This document shows, piece after piece, positions 10,276 to 19,164 of a stretch of 64,000 nucleotides of DNA. The first letter of the stretch is position 1. Each line of letters begins with the position of its first letter. Source of the DNA: Lithodes maja (lineage: Eukaryota; Arthropoda; Malacostraca; Decapoda; Lithodidae); NCBI GenBank assembly GCA_037953745.1, contig JBAKBP010000208.1:248001-312000 (forward strand), given 5' to 3'. Below the pieces are notes generated by a model that saw only the letters and a list, made by a program, of their open reading frames with translations, was not told the origin of the DNA and made no database searches. Position numbers and translations under genes: made by a program.

Positions 10276-10429
10276 ACATAGCTCGAAAACAGCTAAAGCA
10301 AGGCAAAATCATCGATAATAATTAAACAAAATATCATACTGGCCCCCAAGACGTCGGACCAATTAGTTATAACCTCTTCTGTACCGCGACGTCTTTTTCA
10401 TTTTATTCTAGCATTATTTAGATGATTGT

Positions 10430-10615
10430 GTACTGTATTAATGTCCGTCAGATGTTGAATAGGGTGGATAAATGTGGGAACATGTTGGTATATCTCACTC
10501 AAGGTGTTGGTCTGAACAATTGCCCACTTGCGAGTTTCAGGTTACCATATGGAAGTTGGAGCCGAAAACATGGACACTAATGCAATAATAATGTCGGTTT
10601 CTGATGGATAGAGCG
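10430..10615 (+). repeat. Family Y dispersed repeat
   Basis: It contains GTATTAATGTCCGTCAGATG, GGTATATCTCACTC, CCCACTTGCGAGTTTCAGG and GTTTCTGATGGATAG. Parts recur at 18650-19140, 49048-49110, 51536-51640 and 52085-52125. The section around CGAGTTT...GGAAGTTGGAGC is the seed of the 30-bp array at 18664. Confidence 0.6.
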
Positions 10616-10624
10616 TATGATTAA

Positions 10625-10842
10625 TTAAACCCCTTCTGTACCGGTGATGTACTTTTTATTCGATTCTGGCAACTATTAGACGATTGTATACAGCTTAAGA
10701 AGGACGTCTACTCATTCGAAGGCTACAGACTCTCAATTAATCCTTTTAGTGTAACCATATATCCTTCATAATCTTCATAAAATCGTCTAAATGTAGCTAT
10801 TAAAATTAAAACAAAAAACGTCGCCGGTACAGAAGGGGTTAA
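10625..10842. repeat. Family P palindromic MITE, near complete
   Basis: TTAAACCCCTTCTGTACCGG at the left and CCGGTACAGAAGGGGTTAA at the right make one of the best terminal inverted repeats of the family. The inner arms ATTAGACGATTGTATACAGC and CATAAAATCGTCTAAATGTA are also preserved. Confidence 0.85.
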
Positions 10843-10912
10843 TGGGTTTATTAATGCATGGTAGTGGGGTATGGGGTGAGGTAGGGGGTAGGTGGAATGG
10901 TGGAGTGATGAA

Positions 10913-10995
10913 AAAACAAACAAACAAACAAACAAACAAGGTAGCAGTCAGTGGTGGGGTAGCAGTGGTCTTGGTGGTAGAGTACAAAGGAGTAC
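10913..10995. repeat. (CAAA)n tract and outer part of an interrupted CR1 tail
   Basis: AAAC repeats at 10913-10938 sit in a G/T-rich stretch. The bases at 10979-10995 (GAGTACAAAGGAGTAC) are the tail repeat of the truncated LINE A/C copy whose body is at 15489-15758; LINE B lies between the two halves. Confidence 0.7.
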
Positions 10996-11210
10996 ATAAG
11001 AACATAAGAACATAAGAAAATGGGAGTCTGCAGAAAGCCGATTGGCCCAAGCAAGGCAGATCCCTGTCCCACACAACCCCAATTACAAAGCCCAATTATA
11101 GGCTCAACACTCTAATACCCTGAGGATCATCTTACCAAAACGGTTAGAGATTAACGCAGGATTACGGGGGTCTGCAGAGCGCTGATTGGCCCAACCCTGC
11201 TGATCCCCCT

Positions 11211-14200
11211 TCACACCCAACCCTTCTCGTCCATATGCTTATCCAATTTTATCTTAAAGCTCCCTATCGTTTTTAATCCCACTATAGCACCTGGTAGTCC
11301 ATTCCACCCATCTACAACTCTGTTACCAAACCAATATTTGCCTATATCTTTTCTGAAACGAAATTTATCTAATTTGAAACCATTGGTACGAGTTCTTTCG
11401 CTATCACTGAGCTTTAGTACATTTGTCATGTTCCCTTTGTTAATCCCACTAACCCACTTGAACACCTCTATCATATCCCCTCTAACTCTGCGTCTCTCTA
11501 ACGAATGTAAGCCTAATTTCTTCAACCTTTCTTTATACGGAAGATTTCTAATATTATGGATCATTTTTGTCATTCTACGTTGTACTCTCTCCAATGAATC
11601 TATGTCCATTCTGTAATAAGGACACCAAAATTGAACAGCATAATCCATATGGGGTCTCACTAATGACAAGTAAAGTTTTAAGATAACATCAGCAGTTCTG
11701 TTACTCACACTCCTAGAGATGAACCCGAGAATCGTGTTTGCCTTGTTTCGAACGCTTATACACTGTTGTCTAGGCTTCAAATCATTGCTAACAAACACAC
11801 CTAGATCTTTCTCACAATTCGAGTTTTCTAATTCCACATTAGCTAGTTTATATTTAACATTTGTATGCATCTTCCCTATCTTTAATACCTTGCATTTGTC
11901 AATGTTAAACTTCATCTGCCAATTTACTGACCATTCGTGTAAGGTATCTAGATCCCTTTGGAGGCACTCTATATCTCTATCTGAATCAATTGTTCTCCCC
12001 ATTTTGGTATCGTCTGCAAATTTACTTATCCTACTAGTTATACCTAAATCTAGGTCATTTATGTATATAACAAACAACAGAGGACCTAATACAGATCCCT
12101 GGGGGACACCACTTTTGACTGCTCCCCATTCTGACTTCGTACCATTTATGCTGACTCTCTGCTTCCTACCAATTAGCCATGACCTAATCCATCCCAACAA
12201 CGCCCCACCTATTCCATGCGCCTCAACCTTTCTCATCAATCTCTCATGGGGGACTCTGTCGAAAGCTTTACTGAAATCTAAATATATTATATCATATGAC
12301 TTGTCATTATCTACTGCTTCATATACCTCTGAGAAAAAACTAAGCAAATTAGTAAGGCAAGAACGTCCCTGAGTGAATCCATGCTGAGAAGAATTTATTA
12401 AATTAAATGTATCTAAGTGGTTTCTAATTTTACTAGCAATAATTGACTCTAGTAGCTTTCCTATGATTGATGTAAGACTAATGGGACGGTAATTGGATGC
12501 TATTGATTTGTCACCTTTTTGGAAGATCGGAACTACGTTTGCAAGCTTCCAAGCTTCTGGAACTATACCTGTCTCCAATGACTTGTTAAATAAAAATGTT
12601 AATGGGTAACTTAACTCATCCCTACATTCTTTTAATACTCTAGCATATACCTCATCAGGACCAGGCGATTTATGAGGTTTCAGTCTGTCAATTTCCTTAA
12701 GCACATCATTTCTACTTATAGTAACCGTACTTAACCTATTTTCTATACTATCGCTATATACCTTACGGACTTCTGGAAACTGTGCCAAATTTTCATTAGT
12801 GAAAACGGAAAGAAATTGACTATTTAATGTACTGCACATTTCTAAATCATTTTCTGTCATTTCTCCTATCGAAGTTTTAAGGGGACCAATTACATCTCTA
12901 ACCTTGGATTTATATAGTTGGTAAAAAGCTTTAGGGTTATTTTTTGAGTCATTGGCAACCTTGATTTCATAATTTCTTTTTTCTTTCCTAATATCCTTTT
13001 TTACCTGTCTTGATAGATTCTGATAGTAAGCAAGTAGGTGAATTTCGCCTTTCCTAATCTTTCTATATATTCCTCTCTTTTGTCCTAGAAGATCTAATAG
13101 TCTATTATTCATCCATTTGGGTTGGTTCTGTGTTGATCTAAATTTTCTTTTGGGGATGTATTTATTTTGTGCATTGAATACTGACTTGATAAAATTATCG
13201 TATGTATCTACCAAGGTTGACGTCTCTTCCTGACTTAAGATGACAGGTGCCTGAGAAGGGGTACACTCATTTGGACACCTGGATCGACTTAATTTTTTGA
13301 CCATAGGGTCGGCTAATAGGGCTCTTCTTAACCCACCATAATTGGCTTTTCTAAAGTCAGGTATTAATGTTGTATTCTCTCTGGTATTACCTTTCCATTG
13401 TATATTAAAATACACAGAATTGTGGTCACTATTTCCTAGGTGGTCCCCTATCTCTACATTATTTACCATATGTTCATTGTTACTGAAAACTAAATCGAGA
13501 ATATTATTACCTCTAGTCGGCGTATCTATGAATTGAAATAAAAAACTATCTTGTACTACCTCTATAAACTCCTCAGAATCAGAGTCTCCTATTTGATGCT
13601 GCCAATCTATATTCGGAAAATTAAAATCCCCCATAATGCACACATTGCTAAACCTTGATGCCATTTTAATTTCCTCCCATAATGACGTTCCGTCATTTCT
13701 ACTCATATTTGGCGGTCTATACATAACTCCAATAACTATGGTCTCACTACCTTCGTTAACCTCTACCCAAACACTTTCATTATCGTTATTTAGTCTAATA
13801 CCTGATTTAATACAGCTTTTTAATGTACTCCTGACAAACACTGCTATACCGCCACCCCTCTTACTTGTTCGGTCATATTTAAACAAACTATATCCTGGTA
13901 TATCAAATTCTGCTAAAAAATGCCTGGTTTCTGTATTAATCCACGTTTCAGTTAGCGCTATTATGTCTATATTTTCTTTGCTAACAAGGGCTCTAAGTTC
14001 GTTCATTTTGTTACATAGACTCCTACAGTTTGTGTAATATACTCTCAATTTACTTCTTTTCTTTATACCTAATTTACCTTTATTTCTAACGACATTTCCA
14101 TCTTCCGTTGCACCATCACTACTATCATTTGCATTATAGTCATCATTTTTAGCATGAGACTGAATATCCTTATCGCTTTCGCCTGACGCTAAAATTGTTC

Positions 14201-14240
14201 CATTAAACCTCTCATTTACACTCTCAATATTTCTGTTCAA
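11211..14240 (-). CDS. LINE B ORF2: AP endonuclease + reverse transcriptase
   Basis: A CR1-type replicase that nicks target DNA and copies the LINE RNA at the nick, in the nucleus. The 1009-codon frame is unbroken. The endonuclease (about residues 65-280) shows TETW (97-100), YRPP, GDFN (204-207), TRGNNILDL and SDHN (271-274). The RT shows YRPISLTS (584-591), DFSKAFDRVPHE, SGVPQGSVLGP and the catalytic FADD (741-744). The C-terminal CR1 domain includes RRMTKMIHNIRNLPYKERL. The frame overlaps the ORF1 stop, but its first codon there is TTG; the first ATG is residue 79 (14006), inside the endonuclease. Entry by termination-reinitiation or frameshift is therefore likely, or the true start is non-AUG. 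Confidence 0.92.
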   Translation of the reverse strand: MNRNIESVNERFNGTILASGESDKDIQSHAKNDDYNANDSSDGATEDGNVVRNKGKLGIKKRSKLRVYYTNCRSLCNKMNELRALVSKENIDIIALTETWINTETRHFLAEFDIPGYSLFKYDRTSKRGGGIAVFVRSTLKSCIKSGIRLNNDNESVWVEVNEGSETIVIGVMYRPPNMSRNDGTSLWEEIKMASRFSNVCIMGDFNFPNIDWQHQIGDSDSEEFIEVVQDSFLFQFIDTPTRGNNILDLVFSNNEHMVNNVEIGDHLGNSDHNSVYFNIQWKGNTRENTTLIPDFRKANYGGLRRALLADPMVKKLSRSRCPNECTPSQAPVILSQEETSTLVDTYDNFIKSVFNAQNKYIPKRKFRSTQNQPKWMNNRLLDLLGQKRGIYRKIRKGEIHLLAYYQNLSRQVKKDIRKEKRNYEIKVANDSKNNPKAFYQLYKSKVRDVIGPLKTSIGEMTENDLEMCSTLNSQFLSVFTNENLAQFPEVRKVYSDSIENRLSTVTISRNDVLKEIDRLKPHKSPGPDEVYARVLKECRDELSYPLTFLFNKSLETGIVPEAWKLANVVPIFQKGDKSIASNYRPISLTSIIGKLLESIIASKIRNHLDTFNLINSSQHGFTQGRSCLTNLLSFFSEVYEAVDNDKSYDIIYLDFSKAFDRVPHERLMRKVEAHGIGGALLGWIRSWLIGRKQRVSINGTKSEWGAVKSGVPQGSVLGPLLFVIYINDLDLGITSRISKFADDTKMGRTIDSDRDIECLQRDLDTLHEWSVNWQMKFNIDKCKVLKIGKMHTNVKYKLANVELENSNCEKDLGVFVSNDLKPRQQCISVRNKANTILGFISRSVSNRTADVILKLYLSLVRPHMDYAVQFWCPYYRMDIDSLERVQRRMTKMIHNIRNLPYKERLKKLGLHSLERRRVRGDMIEVFKWVSGINKGNMTNVLKLSDSERTRTNGFKLDKFRFRKDIGKYWFGNRVVDGWNGLPGAIVGLKTIGSFKIKLDKHMDEKGWV

Positions 14241-15271
14241 AACCCCACAACCACCCTATCTAAAGAACTAGCTAATGTAGAAACCCCTAACCGTGAAAGA
14301 TGAACCCCATCCCTTGCGTACATCCCATCTCTCCCATAGAAACTATCCCAGTTATCAATGAATGGTATTGCTTTTTCTTTGCAATATTTCTCCAAACGGC
14401 AATTGACACCAATCGCCCTGGATGTCCATTCCTTGGGAACTTCTCTTCTGGGTAGGATACAATGTACTACAGGGATCCCTCCCTTCATCCTAACTTTATC
14501 TAACACATCCCGATACTGCTGCAGCAGTTCCTCACTTCTACCCTTACCAACATCGTTACTCCCGGTACTGAGACAGATAATGGGGTTATCTCCACTATCT
14601 TCCAAGATGTGGTCCATCTTCTCTAAAACCCTCCCAACTCCATGGCCAGGCAGACACACAACCTTCCTAAGTTTAGTGCGGGTAGCCCTAACTAAATGTC
14701 TTACCATGGAGTCTCCCACAATCGACACAGACTTACCTTCTCGGGACACAGACTTACCTTTCCCTCGGGAGGATCCAGCAGCTGCAGTTGGAGAACCCCT
14801 GGTGGTGGCAGAAGCTCCCTTGGTGGTGGTGGTGGTGGTGGGGGTGGTGGTAGGTAGCACAGCGTCAGAGGTTGGAGCTGAGTCAGCGGCAGGCACTTCG
14901 GTTATCCCTCCCTTATCCTGACTATCTTTTCCCTCACATTCGTCTCGCAAAGGAGAGAATGTATTTGTCACACTCATACCTATTCTACTATCCTGCTTCT
15001 TGAGTGTGACTTTCCCACCCGTATTTTTAACAACCTGCCATGAATACAATTTTTCATCAACTTCCTCCCTTTTCCCCTTACTTGACTTTATTTCCTCTTG
15101 GCTAAGCTTGAAAGCTAGATTTTCGTCTTTAATCAAATCCACTTCCCTCTGAATTTTAACATTAACCTCCCTTAGAGCCAAGACCTCTTCCTTCACCACA
15201 ACCATCTCCTCTCTTACCTGGAGAATAAGATGATGCAGATCAGTTAGAGACTCGCACTCCATACCTGCCAT
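14237..15271 (-). CDS. LINE B ORF1: coiled-coil SGNH-esterase protein
   Basis: 344 residues from the ATG at 15271; upstream codons in frame lack an ATG, and a second ATG follows three codons later (15262). Residues about 10-70 are heptad-like and rich in E/K/V, a likely coiled coil. A Thr/Ala/Ser-rich linker (about 130-180) follows, then an SGNH/GDSL hydrolase fold: VGDSMVR with nucleophile Ser (186-188), TGSNDV (237-240) and DGVH with the catalytic Asp-His pair (321-324). Such esterase ORF1 proteins are established for CR1 elements. No zinc motif is visible, unlike LINE C ORF1. The TGA overlaps the first bases of the ORF2 frame. Confidence 0.88.
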   Translation of the reverse strand: MAGMECESLTDLHHLILQVREEMVVVKEEVLALREVNVKIQREVDLIKDENLAFKLSQEEIKSSKGKREEVDEKLYSWQVVKNTGGKVTLKKQDSRIGMSVTNTFSPLRDECEGKDSQDKGGITEVPAADSAPTSDAVLPTTTPTTTTTTKGASATTRGSPTAAAGSSRGKGKSVSREGKSVSIVGDSMVRHLVRATRTKLRKVVCLPGHGVGRVLEKMDHILEDSGDNPIICLSTGSNDVGKGRSEELLQQYRDVLDKVRMKGGIPVVHCILPRREVPKEWTSRAIGVNCRLEKYCKEKAIPFIDNWDSFYGRDGMYARDGVHLSRLGVSTLASSLDRVVVGF

Positions 15272-15488
15272 GATCCCAATAAGCTTAGCGAGGAGCAAGA
15301 AACTAAGTACAGAAAAACAAAAACAAGTAAACTAACAGCTAAAAACTGAGCTATAACACTTTTATATAACACGAGTGCACTGCCCCCAAACACAGGTAGG
15401 TGTAATGGTCACTAAAGGTCACTGGTAAGTGGTCCGGGCAGGAGCTCAGATTAACACAACCTTCTCCCGTCACTGACTGAACTAGCGA

Positions 15489-15758
15489 AGTACAAAGGAA
15501 ATCAAGCAACAACAGATCTAGTGACCCTTCTAGGTTGCTTGTCCTCCAAAACACTGAGGATCAAGTGTCCAAACAGTGGTTTAGAGTGGGTAAGGGAACA
15601 TTGGAAAGGGAATTACTGCCCTGGAACTAATGTCCGTGGCAGGATTAGGAAGTTAGTAGGGGACAGATGGGTTAGTAACTGAGGGGGGGATAAAATAAAG
15701 TTATTCATTTACAAACGCAGTCAGTCGCGGGTTTGATGCGAGATATTTGTCTAGGCGG
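15489..15758 (-). mobile_element. 5'-truncated CR1 (LINE A/C family), 3' end only
   Basis: It carries the LINE C 3' UTR and the last codons of ORF2, breaking at GTCTAGGCGG (15758). Sequence is nearly identical to LINE C 32479-32745, so the copy is young. Its tail was split by the LINE B insertion, making it older than LINE B. Confidence 0.88.
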
Positions 15759-15779
15759 AGGCGTGTAGTAGACTGTAGT

Positions 15780-15955
15780 AGACTAACTAATGGGGCAAAC
15801 ATCTTAACATCTGAAAACTATAATGGGGCAAAACATGAGGGAGAAAGTGGTCCAGAAAAGGGAGGGGGGGGGGGGGGCCCGAGGGGGGGGGGGGGGGGCG
15901 ACTCAAGACAGAGCCAGGATAGGGACAACACAACATAAAACTGAACACTCGTACC
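15780..15955. repeat. Family Q fragment, poly-G tract and family U fragment
   Basis: 15788-15865 carries AATGGGGCAAACATCTTAAC and AAAACATGAGGGAGAAAGTG of family Q. Then come G runs to about 15897, then GACTCAAGACAGAGCCAGGA of SINE family U (15899-15955). Bases 15956-16160 that follow contain nothing recognisable. Confidence 0.6.
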
Positions 15956-16160
15956 GGTACTTCTACTTAGGCAATTTTATGCAGTTTAAGAAATAAGAAG
16001 TAACTGGTAGAACAATCGTGCCCATACCTTCCTTTCCAGAACAGTTTCCTAGTAGTTCTTACACTCCCTCCATTTTACACTCAGATTCCTTCCAAATTCC
16101 TCATCTATTCTTCTCTTACTTTCCTTCACTACTCTCTACAAACTCCGGAACTTCCAACTT

Positions 16161-16285
16161 TAAGGATAAGTGGTCCCTGGAAATTTACAGCCCATTTGAT
16201 CTAGCCCTCTTTGAGCTACAGAGGTTAGGGGGACACTATTTTTGGCCTACCTATTTTGAACAGGAATTAACTGCCACCGTACCTT
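16161..16285 (+). repeat. Family R fragment
   Basis: It has the family R block GTCCCTGGAAATTTACAGCC, GATCTAGCCCTCTTTGAGCT and ACAGAGGTTAGGG. Confidence 0.5.
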
Positions 16286-16292
16286 AATTTAA

Positions 16293-16341
16293 GCCGGTAT
16301 CACACGAGAGCTTTTATAGTCAAAACATTTCTGGCAAAATT
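16293..16341 (+). repeat. Family T MITE left end
   Basis: GCCGGTATCACACGAGAGCT followed by TTTATAGTCAA matches the left end of the complete element at 41951-42155. The rest is replaced by family W sequence. Confidence 0.65.
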
Positions 16342-16519
16342 TCTGGAATACGGAGCTAATTTATCGATACTTAATGGATAAAATATAACAGTACTGTATC
16401 TGCATCCTATTAAGACCAAGGTTATACAATTAGCAACATATTTCACTCCAAAAATCTTCAAAATAACTGAGCAATTTTGATGGAAACTTTTCAATTTTCC
16501 GCCAGTTGAAAAGAAACCG
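16342..16519. repeat. Family W MITE, partial
   Basis: It runs from GAGCTAATTTATCGATACTT through TATTAAGACCAAGG to the terminal TTCCGCCAGTTGAAAAGAAA. This is a single-copy version of the sequence that is tandemly amplified at 17139-18130. Confidence 0.65.
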
Positions 16520-16641
16520 AGTAGGCTATATATCTTCTAGCTAATCTAGAATATAGGTAATGTTTTAGGGAGGGGGGGGGGGGTCCAAACCCACGAGCAA
16601 CTCTCTCTTACCATGTTTATTTGAACATTATAATACATATT

Positions 16642-16893
16642 ATTATCTATCTATCTATCTATATGCTCAGGCCCAATCCCCATTTTGGGGGTAGCCGACT
16701 CAAGACAGAGCAAGAACAGGGAAAACACAAAAACAACATAAAACAAAAAATAAACACAGATAAAAAACACAAACTCACACACATCCAGGTCACCCAGGAG
16801 AAGACCCAGAGACCAGGGTTACCAAGGTCGCTCCAGCACTCCCCCAGCCCCCGACCACCCGGAGAGGTTCCGATCTCGGCAGGCAGACATGCC
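16642..16893 (-). mobile_element. Family U SINE copy
   Basis: About 250 bp, nearly identical to the copy at 7857-8143 over the shared part, with the (TATC)n side at the left. It lacks the last 35 or so bases of the 5' side, so it is slightly 5'-truncated. Bases 16894-17070 that follow are unassigned. Confidence 0.8.
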
Positions 16894-17070
16894 TGTATAA
16901 TATGTTTTTCTCTGTTATAGACAAGACTGGTGGAGTACTTACTGGTGGTGGTGTGGACATTGATCGTAGTGAGTATAATTATTAGGATTTATATTTCCCT
17001 ATATTACATTGTCATTATATTACATTACTGTCTGCCTTCCATATTTAATATAGTGAGCTGTATTAGACTC

Positions 17071-18130
17071 CGTTTCATTTCATCTGACGGTAAATTGAAT
17101 CCCTTAGCAGCAAATTTCTCGATACTCAATATAAAACTACCATGTCTCTGTATCATATTAAGACCAAGTTTATATAATTAGCACCATATTTCACTTCAAA
17201 CTACCATGTCTCTGTATCATATTAAGACCAAGTTTATATATTTAGCACCATATTTCACTTCAAACTACCATGTCTCTGTATCATATTAAGACCAAGTTTA
17301 TATAATTAGCACCATATTTCACTTCAAACTACCATGTCTCTGTATCATATTAAGACCAAGTTTATATAATTAGCACCATATTTCACTTCAAACTACCATG
17401 TCTCTGTATCATATTAAGACCAAGTTTATATATTTAGCACCATATTTCACTTCAAACTACCATGTCTCTGTATCATATTAAGACCAAGTTTATATAATTA
17501 GCACCATATTTCACTTCAAACTACCATGTCTCTGTATCATATTAAGACCAAGTTTATATAATTAGCACCATATTTCACTTCAAACTACCATGTCTCTGTA
17601 TCATATTAAGACCAAGTTTATATAATTAGCACCATATTTCACTTCAAACTACCATGTCTCTGTATCATATTAACCCCTTCACCACGATGACGTATTGTGC
17701 ATAACATTCTGGTTAACATTAGACGATTTTCCTTAGTTTATTTTCTACCACTAGGACTCAAAGGGTTAAATACAATCTCCATAAACCCTCTTATTAACGT
17801 AAGTCCATATTAAGACCAAGTTTATATAATTAGCACCATATTTCACTTCAAACTACCATGTCTCTGTATCATATTAAGACCAAGTTTATATAATTAGCAC
17901 CATATTTCACTTCAAACTACCATGTCTCTGTATCATATTAAGACCAAGTTTATATAATTAGCACCATATTTCACTTCAAACTACCATGTCTCTGTATCAT
18001 ATTAAGACCAAGTTTATATAATTAGCACCATATTTCACTTCAAACTACCATGTCTCTGTATCATATTAAGACCAAGTTTATATAATTAGCACCATATTTC
18101 ACTTCAAACTACCATGTCTCTGTATCATAT
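17071..18130. repeat. 64-bp satellite grown inside a family W MITE
   Basis: A W left end (17071-17138) leads into 64-bp units (start ACCATGTCTCTGTATCATAT) at 17139, 17203, 17267 and so on. Nine unit starts lie before 17670 and about five after 17807. The unit equals an internal segment of W (compare 16410-16460). A family P fragment (17670-17806) interrupts the array, and the same junction recurs 460 bp later at 18130, a higher-order duplication. Small variants (ATAATTAG against ATATTTAG) occur in some units. Confidence 0.9.
17670..17806. repeat. Family P MITE left part captured by the 64-bp array
   Basis: It starts TTAACCCCTTCACCACGATG and ends abruptly at CGTAAGTCC, where satellite resumes. 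The full version, with the right arm, is at 18130-18330. The truncation therefore came from unequal exchange within the array after the MITE landed. Confidence 0.75.
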
Positions 18131-18330
18131 TAACCCCTTCACCACGATGACGTATTGTGCATAACATTCTGGTTAACATTAGACGATTTTCCTTAGTTTA
18201 TTTTCTACCACTAGGACTCAAAGGGTTAAATACAATCTCCATAAACCCTCTTATTAACGTAAGTCCTTCTTGAACTGCATAAACACGTCTATTTGTAGCC
18301 AGAATCAAAGGTATCGGCTATCGTGCCGAA
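18130..18330. repeat. Family P MITE, complete but diverged
   Basis: It starts TTAACCCCTTCACCACGATG; the right arm has TCCTTCTTGAACTGCATAAA, TTGTAGCCAGAATC and the terminal ATCGTGCCGAAGGG. The terminal repeat pair (CACGATG / ATCGTGC) is recognisable. Confidence 0.7.
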
Positions 18331-18339
18331 GGGAAGATT

Positions 18340-18655
18340 TACATACACTCGAGGGATTGGTTTTTCTTGGTCCCCTTTCTCCCTCATATTTAGCCCCATT
18401 GCCTTTGAGAATTTAAGACGTTCGCCCCATTAGTGAATGCTTCTCTGCCTCCCTCCCTCCCCGCTCGCTCGCTGCTCCCATCCCCCCCCTCCCCCCCCCC
18501 CCCCCACACACACACACACACCTGAGTAAACAACACTATATAGGCCCTTCTTGTCAACCCCTTCTGTAGGCCTACCCATGACGCCCTTTCCATTATATTC
18601 TGGCAAATATTAGATGATTTTATACAGCATATGAAGGACGTCCATCAATTCCCCA
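18340..18655. repeat. Family Q fragment, C/AC tract and family P left half
   Basis: 18365-18435 is family Q on the minus strand (CTCCCTCATATTTAGCCCC, GACGTTCGCCCCATTAGTG). 18480-18521 is a C run merging into (CA)n. 18553-18650 is a family P left half (ACCCCTTCTGTAGG, ATTAGATGATTTTATACAGC). Confidence 0.6.
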
Positions 18656-18663
18656 CTTGCGAG

Positions 18664-19050
18664 TTTTGGTCTATAAGGAAGTTGGAGCTGTAGTTTTGGT
18701 CTATAAGGAAGTTGGAGCTGTAGTTTTGGTCTATAAGGAAGTTGGAGCTGTAGTTTTGGTCTATAAGGAAGTTGGAGCTGTAGTTTTGGTCTATAAGGAA
18801 GTTGGAGCTGTAGTTTTGGTCTATAAGGAAGTTGGAGCTGTAGTTTTGGTCTATAAGGAAGTTGGAGCTGTAGTTTTGGTCTATAAGGAAGTTGGAGCTG
18901 TAGTTTTGGTCTATAAGGAAGTTGGAGCTGTAGTTTTGGTCTATAAGGAAGTTGGAGCTGTAGTTTTGGTCTATAAGGAAGTTGGAGCTGTAGTTTTGGT
19001 CTATAAGGAAGTTGGAGCTGTAGTTTTGGTCTATAAGGAAGTTGGAGCTG
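18664..19050. repeat. 30-bp minisatellite, about 13 identical units
   Basis: TTTTGGTCTATAAGGAAGTT plus GGAGCTGTAG repeats perfectly. The 30-bp period keeps a reading frame open (a 10-residue peptide repeat), but this is a by-product of the period. The flanks (CCCACTTGCGAG at left; GTGGCTATCAATA and TCCATCAGAAACCC at right) belong to dispersed family Y, so the array is an expansion of part of a Y copy. 19051-19164 continues the Y copy. Confidence 0.93.
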
Positions 19051-19164
19051 TGGCTATCAATATTTAGCAGAATTATCAGCTAAAATAAGGCCAAAATACA
19101 TAAAACCAAATTGATCATACTTTTTATCCATCAGAAACCCACATTATTATTATCTTCAATATCG

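Larger units (their letters stand above)
10996..15488 (-). mobile_element. LINE B: complete CR1 retrotransposon with intact ORFs
   Basis: About 4.5 kb: 5' UTR 15272-15488, ORF1 15271-14237, ORF2 14240-11211, 3' UTR 11210-10996 ending in the octamer-like repeat ATAAGAACATAAGAACATAAG (+ strand), typical of CR1 3' ends. It was inserted inside the GAGTACAAAG tail of an older LINE A/C fragment: joining AGTAC at 10991-10995 to AGTAC at 15489-15493 restores the tail as seen at 3752. Uninterrupted ORFs suggest a recently active family. A diverged copy of its 3' UTR is at 23868-23999. Confidence 0.92.

Noticed and set aside
11719..12372. 217-codon frame antisense to LINE B ORF2
   Set aside because: It lies wholly opposite the RT domain, which has full catalytic motifs; no domain seen in the antisense product.
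14237..14240. Canonical ATGA stop-start overlap in LINE B
   Set aside because: The bases on the minus strand are TTGA, not ATGA; the ORF2 frame has TTG there, so a standard AUG restart cannot be claimed.
18657..19067. 136-codon frame with a ten-residue repeat (LVYKEVGAVV)
   Set aside because: The frame is open only because the 30-bp period is a multiple of three; the array is a minisatellite within a dispersed repeat.
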